Origin: Acholoe squamosa
Lineage: Eukaryota; Annelida; Polychaeta; Phyllodocida; Polynoidae
Assembly: GCA_949317995.1 (NCBI GenBank)
Contig: OX439042.1
Coordinates: forward strand, 12,131,174-12,195,173
Direction of reading: 5' to 3'
Length of the DNA: 64,000 nucleotides
The position numbers and the translations under genes were made by a program. Numbering within the stretch: the first letter of the stretch is position 1; each line of letters begins with the position of its first letter. Of this stretch, positions 12,201 through 24,200 are shown one piece after another. Below the pieces are notes generated by a model. The model was not told where the DNA came from. It did not search any database and saw nothing but the letters and a program-made list of their open reading frames with translations.

Positions 12201-15200
12201 ACTCAAACATACTAGTTGTTGTTTCCAAAGACTCTCAATAGTATATTTCTCTCTAATAGCAATACGTACACCTATCTATTCAGTTCCGTAGTTTAGTCAT
12301 GCGGTATCCAGTATACAACCCCTAGATATGGGTCTAGACCCCTAAATCCGACAGGGTGACATGGCCATTTCTTAAAATCGACATGTGACATGGAGCTTAG
12401 TGACAATGACATGGAAAGGAAAAAGTTAGTGACATGCGACAAGGCCTTTCCTTAAAATCGACATGTGACATGAAGCCTAGTGACAAGGACATGGGAAATT
12501 AGAAATTTAGTGACAAGTGACATGGCCTTTTCTTAAAATCGACATGTGACATGGGGACCCCCCATCTAGACCCCCCTAGGTGGTCCCACAGAGGGGTGTG
12601 CCCCCCTCCCAATTACAGAGGATGTGGGACCCGCATATGGTTGAGCCCCCCCTACCCCTTTCAAAAAAAAAAGAAATCCCCATGATCATCTAACCTGAAT
12701 TATCTGCGATCATGGCCTATATCATTATCACTCCAATCTCATCCTATTTATCTAGTTTAGACATATTTGTAGTTGTCTCACCTTTTTATTTTTTTTTACA
12801 AAGTTATAATTTCTCTTATTACCCCACACCTGAATTTGGGTTTTGTTAAGCACTTTTTTAATAGAAATATTCTTTTTATATGGTTATAGAATAAGGGGAA
12901 TGAGGAGATTACATATATATTAAAAAAAAAGAGAGGATCTTGTTAGAATGTTGATTTGCAGTCAAACGGTAGTAGCTACACTCTCAGCCCCAGTTGTAAA
13001 TGGGCAGTAAATACCGCCGTAGTACATACACTAGTCAGGTCAACACTCATTTCTATTGATTTGGTGATCTCGATCATGACCTTACTGAAGTTTACTGTAG
13101 ACTGTCTGTGAGGGGCCATCAATGACAATGAAACATAGGCATAATGAGTACCTTCTGAGAAGGGCAGTCAATAACCATAAATACATCCGAAGAAGCTGAT
13201 AATGAAACGACTCCAAGACAGGTGGGCACTAACAGACAAGCGGCTGTCTATAGATAGATGTGTCTGATATCTCTCTACTGCTACCAGGTAGCAAAACATG
13301 TGTAGCCCCAGTGTGGCTTACAGCGGGTGGGCCCAACAGGGCTTCCCATTGGGCATCCAATGCGTTTTGTCCTCAGCAACGTGTTTAGGCCACACTGGGC
13401 TAGCCAATGTGGGCACAGATCAGTGTCAAAATGGGCTAATGAATTTGGGATCAGATTGAGTTCAACATGGGTTTCTTATGTGACCGATTTTGCCATATTT
13501 TTAAATGAAAATTCAAGAAAATGTATTGAATTATTGAATTTTACTCCCCCCCCCCTTACCAAGTATACCAATACCCTGTTATACCCATCTATTTGATTGT
13601 GATGAAGATTGCATCAGTAGAGTACATACATCAATTTGGACTCAATAGACTAAGAAAATCTGTCCAGGCTTTTTTCCTACTCTCATCTGACATACTTAAC
13701 ATACATAAATGCAGTGGACCATTTAGGAACCCATTAAATCCTTCTCTGAGACAGTCCCTTATCTGAATACTGTTAATTTCAGTGCTTAAGTTTGGTTTCA
13801 ACACTCCTGTACCCAAGTTGCTTATTTGAGACCCTGGCACCTAAGCGAGCCTTTGTGGTACCATAAAGTGATAATTTATAGATCCACAAAGTGACAAAAG
13901 AGCCTCCTATGAAACAGGGAGTGCCTTGACTTGTCACTCACTAGGTACCGTAAAACATCATGCATAGGTCTCTCCTTGTAGTTGACAAAAAGACCCCTAT
14001 TGTACCTTGAGGGGTCAGCTGAAGTAGGGATGCACCTTATACTTGATAATTTTTATGAATGCACATGAAAAACAATGCTAAAACATGTACTAAAAATGCT
14101 TTTTGCTGTTTGATAGAACATATATTTTTAGGTTAAAAACGTCAAAGAAACTTGACTTGAAGATGTTTTATACAGATATTGAAAAAAACGAACATAAAGA
14201 ATGTTTTCATTACGTTTAAAATGATTTTTTCTTCTTATCAGAACCTTTAAAACCTGTTGTTTTTTTTCACAAAATGGGTTGCATCTTCAGGGTCTGCTTA
14301 TGAGTGGGTTTTTTAAATACAAAGATGATAGTAAGGGGTAGCAGCGTTTTTGGAACAAATGTACCTTTAGAAAAGACAGCAACCCAAGGTTAGGTTTATC
14401 TATTGGTTTTACAGTAATTGGAATAAAGGTAGGCTCCACATCCTCTTTCTCATCACTACAATATAAATTTTTACCATACAACAGGACATAAAGGGGATGG
14501 GATTCACCATGGATGAAAAGGAGCAAAACCAGGGACTGCTTGAAGAAACAGAACATAGGTGTAAGTCATAAAGGTTATTTATTCCATATTGAAATACCAA
14601 GGAACTTCTTTATTGCTATGGGAAAGTAAATCATTACACATTTGAATATGAAAAGAACAGAGGTTTATTGGTATTACAATTGACTCATGTTACTATGATA
14701 ATACATCCCTCAAAATATCACACTCTATTAAATAAGATCATTTTCTCCACGCCCCTCAGTGGAATGGGTCTTCCCACAAGTTTCATTGGAAGGCTTATTT
14801 AAAATTTCCCTTCCTTTCAACACAGAGAGGCTTTTGAATAATATGATCTTAGTCAATGGCTCCCATCCACAATGATATTCATTTGAGTTCATATTTTGGT
14901 GGAAATTACCAAGCATTGCATGGAATGAATATAATGGTTCGCTTCATTTGAGTCTATACACTTGCTGGACAGGCACTTTTTTCTCGGTCCTGCCTTGGGA
15001 GATTTGTCCTAGGCTCAGATGGAAAAGAAACAGTATGAATATCTTTGAAACTCCACCAAGGTATGTCCAAGCCACTTGTATCTCCTGATCGTGGGAAACT
15101 ATTAAACTGAAGTACTCATAGATGAAGTGTTCTCACATAAAATATATGATAGAAAGGAACATTACATATAGGTCATATTTATTTTCTGTATATTGCAGGT

Positions 15201-18200
15201 GACACAAATAGTATTGGATGTGCTAGAATCAAACAATGGCTCTTTCTATCTGGCTTTTGGTCAGAGTCTCGCAACCTGATGCGCCTCCTGCCACCACTTG
15301 TGAGTGTATGGGAGATGTATTCTTGTTTGGCTGATATGACTTTGCCTAACGGGTATAAACCATGAAATGTATTGATTATCACATTTTGACAACATCTTAT
15401 TTTTTAATCAGCAAGCTTAATACTGGTACGTTTCACTGACAAAAACAAGCTATGCTGCATGGAAAACGATTTCTGCAAATGAGGATCCTTTCAAACATCC
15501 ATTTGACCCCTAACAACCTACTATACATTGCATTTCAGATAATCGGAACAGAGGTTCTTGTGGTTTTGTCTCAGTGTTCCAGCGTTACTGTACATAATTT
15601 CCAAATACACTCTCTATATAGATGCAGCTCAGAGGCTCTTTCAGTTAATGGAAATTTTCCTATCTTAGAGACCTGTGAAAGTTCTGTATACCCTGAGAGA
15701 TCCTGCCTGGGAAGATGTAGTTTATGCAGGGTATTCTGACATATTTGCTTCAACTTTTGAATAGGTGATATCCAACATGTGCAAGGACTATGTACAACCG
15801 ATAGCCATGATATTCGCAGGACACCTCGGTAAAACTGAGCTGGATGCTGTTGGCTTATCATGCTCGGTAATTATTACTTCTTTTCCACTTTCATCTAGTT
15901 TTGCTTTAAGAAAGGTGGCCAGTCCATTTCACAATGTCAGTATCAACAATCTTCAAATACAACGTGCAGGAATAATCTTAGAATAATGTATATTCTATGT
16001 ACCATCCACTTTAAGCTGATGATTAGTATAAATTAATGTTGTATTGTCAATCACTGAAGTTCACTATAGTGTTTGATTAAATGTTGGTTAAATATTTGAA
16101 CTTCTAAAATCCTAATTAAATTTTTGATTGTGACAATATCATTATGCAGTAGTAAGGTTGGGGATAATCAAAGTTATCAATGGAGACTAAGGGCACTGGA
16201 AGGCATTTCTCAGCATAGTGCAGTAATAGGGTTTGATACCAGTGCAATAATTAGTGATCACTAGATGGAGGGCTCTAATGGCTTTAGAGTGAGGGATCAC
16301 ACTACGATTTGGAATGGTCTATCATGCGATCTTTAGAAATGTCGTCTAGATCAAAGGTACTATTCCATCTTGCAAAATTACTGTTTGTCTCACCTTATCT
16401 CTGCAATTTAAAGAATCCCCTACAAGTAGTATATACATGCAAACTGAGCGCAATGGATTAGCTACTAACTAGGTCATGACCTACTGGTAGACCGGAAGTG
16501 ACCTAGTTTTAACCAATCAGAGGGCTGGATTTGACAGGAAGTGACGTCATAAGGTTATGACCTAGTTTTTTCGACCAATCAGAGAGCTGGATTTCATTTG
16601 ACCTAGTGACCTGACCTAGATGCATAAATTAAAAGAATTGTGCAATACCTAGAGCTGACCTACTTACAAACCGGAAGTGACCTACTAACCTACTTGCAAA
16701 AACGTATGACCTACGTATGAGGGTGTATTGTGCAATCCTTGAAAGAAATTACACAATAACCATGACTCATTTTCTGATGCAATGTTCCTATGAATTTACG
16801 CAATACTTATGACTCATTATTTTGATATGAGATTAAATGCAACAAAGACACAACTCGGTTTTTTAATTCAATCTTTTTATTTTTTCTTCCTATCAGAGTA
16901 CATGCTAGGTATGAATCATTATAATCAGATATGCTTTGCAAGCAGAGTACATGGATATTATATGGAAAATGAATTCTTGTTGCAGTACCAACTGCACCCG
17001 GTCTTGGCTGGAGTAGGACTTTGACTACGGTCCTCTAAGGCCCGCATTCTCTCCATTAAATCCTTCAAGGCCTTTCTTCCTATGTCGTTCTCCTCCAGGG
17101 CTACCACTTTGTCCATTAACTCGGCCATGATCATGAGAATCTTGTCTATTACTTCCGCCGTGCTCTGAAGCCCGTCTATCACGTCCAGTTCACGTTTAAC
17201 TTTTCCTTTCACCAAAAGATTGCTCACGTCTGCTTTGACTGCTACTTCTTCTGGACTCATCTCGAAATTCATTGCCTCTTCTTCTCTCTTTTTCTCAGGA
17301 AGGGCCTGACTATTTTGTCCATTAAGTTGAAGGGGACCTGAGAAAACCTTTTCACAGTGTGGTGTGGATCCTTGGTCCGACATGTTTCTATGAGGAAGTT
17401 AATGCAGTGGGCTCCACACGTTTTAGCGTAAAAGTTTTGCACTTGTTTTCTGCTGAACGACCCGTGACCATCTGACGACTTTTGCATGAACCTCTGGTGA
17501 TATATAGTAAATGGAGGTAAGCCATAGGGATCAAAGTAGAATACATTCCCGTTATGAGAAACGTAAAATGCCACCCAGTGCTGACCAGGTTTAGAGCTTG
17601 GATCTGTGTTACTGACGAAACATGTAGAGGGAATTGGTTTTTTAGGACATTGATTACTGGCAAAAGTTTCCAGGTAGAAACGCCTTGTGTGTGGATGGTT
17701 TCCCAGTGCACCTGTTATGTCTGAAGTTCTCATTTTTTTTTCTCAGTTCATGTGGTAGTCTGTGACAGGAAGACAGTCAGCCGTTAGTTGGATGTTGTTG
17801 TCGTAGAAGGAACACAAGACGGCAGATATGGCATGAGTAGTCGGGGCGGCAAACCTAAGGGAAATGCCCAGCTTTCCTTGCTTGATGAGATTTATACGAC
17901 TGTCTTCAGGTGCTCTGTCTGGGGTGAGGTCGAAAACAAAGAAGGAATACCCATCTTTGAAATCTTCCAAAGTTATGCCACAGTCTTGCCCCAAAGCCGA
18001 CAGCCCACTGTCTATGAACATTTGACTGTAGGCTCTGATGCAGTTGCCTGTTTCGAAGTCGGTCTTCAACTCAAACTTTTGATCGTCATATCTCACGCAT
18101 ATTTCCTTCACGTTGAAATGCCTGCAGTTGAAAGGATTTTCTGTCTTAGTCCCAGCAGCTGCTGTTTCCTTTATCATACACAAGACTATCCTGGTGGGGA

Positions 18201-21200
18201 TCTGAGTAGTGTCAGGTTGAGTCCAACTGTAGTCTTGTGAGCCGCCGTCCAAAGTGTGTTTAGTTACTTTACACCTGGCTATGTGATAGTTGAAAGGGCC
18301 CCAATGTGGATTCCTGACACTGCTGACGTGAGTTTTCACCACCTCGTCGTCGACACATTTTTGGAGAAGTGTCATTTCAGCTTTGGTGATTTTGACCCAG
18401 TAGTTTTGATCGGCTGCTTGCAACATGTAGTAATTGGGCTGATTTTTTTCGAATATGAACTTGATTTCACAGTTCGGAGGCAGCACCTTGCACTGTTTAA
18501 TTAAATCCAGGTGCGGCTTCATTACTAAGGCATGTTTGTTGCGGGCACTGAACTCTGCTCTCCGTGCCGTCCATCCAGCATTTTCGCCCGCTCTGGCTTC
18601 CATGTGACCACAGGTGTCTTTCATGTACTTTTGACACCCTTTCAACCGAGTCTCTTTGTCTTCTTTGTTGCAACAAATTGTGTCCAAAATGTAGGCCTTG
18701 AGACCATAGTCTTCATTGTTGCCGGTGACTTTCTCCCCATTTATCAGCAACTGACAGGAAGCAAAGAGAGCGTGTGCCAAGTTGTTGACTGGAGCAGCTT
18801 CTATGCCTACGGCAAGGTGAGTTGTTCCGTCTGCCGCCACGGCTTCCAGTTCCATGTACAGCTCAGTTTCTGAGAGGTCTGTGTACAGGTTGCTTGGTTC
18901 GAAGGTGAAGTCAAATGATTCAGTGTGTGGAGTCAGGGCATTGTTGGTAGTTTTGGTTATTTTTTGACACTTTAATATGTCCTTTTGAGTGACAGGCAAG
19001 GCGTGTAGGTCTAGTTCACCTACTGCACATACCTGACCCTTGGGATGAAGGAGACTCATGACTAGAACAAGGTCCTTCCTCTAGCTTGTCCTCTACCTCT
19101 GCCGCGTTGCCCCTTACGTCCTCCGCGCTTGCCGGTTGCTCGTCGTTTGACTGGAGGAGGTTCAGATGTACCTTTTATGTATCCTTGAGCAGAAGAAGCA
19201 GCCCTTTTGAGTAAGTTCTTCCCTGTTGCTTTACTTCTCCTAACTACACTTTTCTTGAAGCCTTTTCCTGATACCACGTCGGACAAGACTCCAGCTCCTG
19301 TAGTAAGCAAGGCTTTGCCTGCAGATTTGGCAGCTGAGCGTCCTATTTTACTTAAGAGGGGAACAGCTCCTCTCAGTAAACCACCTATTAACGAACCAAG
19401 TCCGTGCCCTCTTTGTCTGCCCCTGCCACCGTACGCTGGTAAAGCACCGTTCCCAAACTGTGATTTTCTGTAGTATTCAGCGTACTGACCCCTAGGGGCC
19501 AGGTATGGAGGTGTTCCATAGTAGTGAAGCATGGTAATATACTCCTATCCTTGAAGAGGTCTGAAGGCAAGTACCACCGACACTGATCCGCTTTCAAATG
19601 GTATCGGTTCCCCAGTCTTGTCTCTTAAGTATATCCCTATCTGTCTGAAGGTGGTTTTAGTGACTGGCAGATATATCAAGTTCTGGAAACTTATGGTCTG
19701 CATGTCACCGTTGTAGCGATTTATGTTGATTTGCCTCAGAAGGGGTGCTTTAGAGTCACCCACAAGACTGTGCTTGACTATGTCAGAGTACACGAAAGCA
19801 CATCGACTTTTGTACTGAAGGTCTACCACGTAGGGGCTTTGTGTTTTTCCACTTAGGAAAACACTTCCGTCAAAACCTAATTGTTTCCCTAAGTTTTCTG
19901 GGAGTTGCATGACCACACCAGGAGGCAAGGAAACTACACTTTTCATTGTGTATTTGTTGTAGTGAAACACGGTGGCTTTGTTGTTTTTCCTGTAGTTTCT
20001 TAGTTTTCTCACCAACATGCTCTGTAGTTTATTTATGGTCCTGTTCAAGTATCCTATCAACTCTGAGTTGCTTTCCAGGTTCACACCTTCTAAGGCAAAC
20101 ATATTGTAGATACTACCTTCCTTGAAGTAATACTTAGACAGGTATCTGCTAATTTCCTTGAAGCGTGTACATATTTTCACAGCCTGTAACTGACTGGGAG
20201 AGAGAGGAGAAACATTGGCAGAGTCTGTGAAGACGGCCTTTTCTTCAAAAAAAGAAAGAGACCTTTTTTCCCTGTCATCCATAGACATCACTTCAGCCAC
20301 AGCCGACGATATTTCCCTTTTCTCTCTGCCTGCCGTGTCACGCTCCCCCTCAGCCTCCTCCTCTTCCTTTTCCTCCTTCTCTGGCGTGGGTTGGTTAGAA
20401 GTGAATCCTCCAGATGGCGTCTCAGTCGCAGCAGCAGGAGTTGGTGGACTTTCACTTTCAGGACCAGCAGGAGGAATGGTTTCAGTCGATCCCACAGGGT
20501 TGACATGACGTAGGTTTTTTGTTATTTTTACTCCTCTCTTCAAAGCAGATTGGGCTGATAAATTTGATGTAGAGCTTGAAGCTCTACTGAAGACACTATG
20601 GGCTCCTGGTTTTTCCAGAGGAAAAAATTCTCTTCTGCGTTTGTTCAATAAAGCTACTACAGAGCGGAGGTTGTTTGTCAGGTCGTTTTCTCCCTGTACC
20701 AAGAGAATGGGTTCTTCTTTGACGTTGTACCACGTGGTAGGACAGGTTATTTCTTGAAGAGCACACTCTAACTGAGTAGGAGAGTTAATGTATTCTGCCA
20801 AAATTGTATTGTAACTAGTTAAAGTGTTGTCAGGAAAAACGTTCATAGATGAGTTACTAGGTAAAGTTAAGGTAAACGCCATTTGTTTATGTTCTTGACA
20901 GGTTCCCAAGAGTTAAACTTGTCTCCATAACCCTTCCACTTGATCAAGGCTTCTCTTTTCTTGCCTTTTCCTCTGTATTTTACTATTTTTTCTATGTTGT
21001 AGCGTCTTCCGTGACGGACTTGCACCTTTTGAACTTCAGGTTCGTAGAAGCTTCCTTTTATCTCTTCTCCAAGGAGATCTTTCAGGTTGTACCCTTTGGG
21101 CGAAATGTTGTCGACTGTGTATATTTCCTCAGTCCAGTTAGGTTCGTACCCTCTGTTAAATGTTTTCTTTGTTTTCAACATTCGCACTTGATTTTTTCTC

Positions 21201-24200
21201 TTCAACTGAAGGACAGGAACTTTTTTCTTTTGAGGTTGATCGTACAACCTGTAGAACAAGACTTCAGAGTTGTCTTTATTTATGTCTGAAGGGGCAGCTC
21301 CTAAGGATTTGTGGTAAGTCAAATTGTAGGACTTAACCAAGTCGGGCAGCAAGTCAACCCATTTGTAGTTATTGAAATGAGAGAAACATCTCCACATTTT
21401 TCCTTGTAAAGTAGAGTTGAACCTTTCGGCTAAGGCACACTTCACGTCGTCGTTCTCTCCTGTGAAAAAATTGATTTTTTGATCTTCACAGTGTTTTTTG
21501 AAAATTTTGTTGACAAACTCTTTGCCCTTGTCAGTTTGAATTTGTTGAGGTTTTCTTTCTTTGCTCATTTTTTTGAAAGCCTCTGTCACGTCATCAGCTC
21601 TCTTACTTTTCACAGGTTGTCCAAAACCATACCTTGAAAAAATATCTATTCCCGCTAGAATGTACTGGTATCCTTTGTTTTCCTTTGAAAATTCTCGCAT
21701 GTCTATGAGGTCAAGTTGCCACTGTTTGTCTATCCCCCATGTTTGTGTTTTTCTTCTTGGAAATCTTCTCTTGTAAGGTTTGTGTCTGGTGTAAGCGTCT
21801 ACATCTTCCAAAGCTTGTTCTATGTTTTTTTTCTTTGTTTTCTTGAAGTGATGACGTTGAAGTTTAGATACACTGGTGAAACTTCCAGGTTGTTCAGGAT
21901 CTGTGTAAAACCTGAGGACATCTTTTTTCAAAGCCTTGTGCGCCATATAAACTTACGTCCAGTTCCTTTTTGACTTACTTTCCTCTTCTTTATAGGGGAA
22001 GCTCTTTTCAAGGGACTGGCAGCAAAGGAAGGACTGTGCCCTGCAAAAGCCGACTTGTTTTTGACAAATTTTAAGGTGGGGTTCAGCCTTTTAACTGCTC
22101 TCATGAAAACCTGGCTTCCTTTAGGTTGGTCCTTTTTCAAAGACTTTGGTCGGGCAGCAAAAGCTAACAAATCTGTTATGTCAGTTCCAGGCACACGTTC
22201 CCCGTTAACATATATTTCTCCATCTCTGTTCCAATTCAAAATTTCACTTCCGTGACGAGATAATTCTCTGTAGAGATTTTTAGCAGTCGTTCTGTAACTT
22301 GCGGGTATTCTTTCTTTTATGTCGGCGTCCATACCCTCTGTGTTGTCTCTTGCACGAGGTTTAAATCCTTCCTCCCCTTTGAATTCGTCTACACTCTCTC
22401 CGTCTGAATCGTCAGGAAGTGGTGGATCGTCTCTAGTCTCTGTGAAAGTGTCGTCATCGTCGTCGCCGTCGTCGGTGTCTTCTAAAGAATTGTTTACACC
22501 CCTAGCAGCTGCTGCTGCTCCTGCAGGGCCTTGTCCTACTGCTCGACCAGGATAGGGACCTTCCCTACGTTGTCCTAAGGCCTTGGCTTTTTTAGTTAAA
22601 ATTCCCGACTTTATCATAAGTTGATTGTACTGCCTTAACTTTTCCTTCAGTTTGAGGTTAGGAGAGTTAAGCACCTCATGTGCTTTACTTTGAAGGTGGT
22701 TCAGGACTTGAACCAGGCTGGAATCAGGAGTTAAACCTTCTCTTAAAAGTTGAGTGCTGTAGTACTGGTCTTGAACACTAGGTCCAGGCTGGGGAGGAGA
22801 GGAAGGACTAACAAAAGTAGGGCTTTTTTCTCGGGGAACAAGATCCGCCCTTACGAGGGCCATCCTTGAATAAGACATGATTTTTATCGACCGGCTCCTA
22901 TGAGACCTGTTATCAGGGGTAAGGCCAGACCCAAAATGGTTCCCAAAAATCCACCCTTTTGCTCAAAGGTTTTCCTCTTCTGCTTAACGGTAGCCTTGTG
23001 CCTTGTGACTGACTTGAGTTCTTTCTTGTAGGGTGATAAACGTTTGACTGCGTCGGACTCGTTACGCAACAGGTTTTTGTTCATTACGTTGACGCAAATT
23101 TGACTCATCAACCTAATGACCTCATCGCTGAGACCTTTGATAATGTGGGAACACTCTGCCGAGGAACACTTGGATATGTGTTTCAACAAGTGGTAATGTT
23201 TCCTTATTGTTTTAAATTTTCCTCCAGAAGGAGATCTTTTGGTCACCATTCTATCTTTTTCTTTTCGAAGCTGAAGCTTGAGGAATGAAAACCAAGGTGT
23301 TCCAAGGAGTTGTTATGCTGTTTCTTACCCTAAGCTCGTTAGGTGTGCTCTGCTTAAAGTCCAATAGGATGTATGAATGTTTCTCTTTGGTTTCTGAGTT
23401 ATATACCTCCGTCAAAAAGGATTTCTGTCCTGGAAAGGCCTGTTTGCTAATGTGCCCTATCTGACTCATGTCTCTAGGGTTTTTAAAAACAACTAGGTAG
23501 TGTGCATTTAAGCTCAAGGTTCTGAAGGCAGGATTGTTGAAAAACAAGTTTTGAGTAATAAAAATTACACTTAAACTGCGATGGTGAGAGCCCACAGTGA
23601 AAAGTTTCATTATGGTGGGAACGTACTCGGGATCCATGAGATCGTCTATTACGACCAGTCCATGTTTAGTCACGTCTCTTTCATCCTCGAACAAAAAGTC
23701 TTCTGAAAGAAGACCTTTGTTAAACTTAACCCCCAACTTCACCATTTCGTCGAATCCATCTTGCCATTGACTGTAGCAGTAGTATATGTCGTGTATTTTT
23801 GGAGTAACAAGCTCGTCTACACCTTTAATCAACTTGAAAACAAGTTGACTTTTTCCACAAGAAGTAGGTCCAGCTATGATCATTGTGAAGGGGCTTTGTA
23901 GACGTGGGTCAAAAATGATCTCCTTTTCCTTGTGATCCATGTTGGACGATATCTTAAACCAAAGTGACCAAAGGAGCAACCTCGTCCTCTTTTAAACCAG
24001 TTGAACCCTTGTTCAAACCTTCCACGTAAAGAGCTACATCAGAAAGTCCCATGTTGTATAGACTGGCTATAAGGCAGCTTGGATGAGATATTTCTCTATA
24101 TTTCCAAACCATCAGAACTTCGAAAACAGGATTTGTGACACCTTTTTTCCCTGGAACAGGGGTGGATATGAGGTTAAGTTCGTGGTCGCTCAATCCAAGT

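Noticed and set aside
15539..15574. Exon-like piece after a good acceptor (IIGTEVLVVLSQ) between MATE exons 2 and 3
   Set aside because: It has no GT donor at a sensible place, and joining exon 2 directly to exon 3 gives a gapless fit to the first MATE helix.
16958..17383. Longer version of the coiled-coil protein starting at 17383
   Set aside because: It would overlap the protease by 115 bp; the ATGA start at 17272 is simpler.
17788..19473. Plus-strand open frames of 80-150 codons opposite the capsid genes
   Set aside because: They are antisense shadows of the major capsid and core-like genes, with no domains and no start context.
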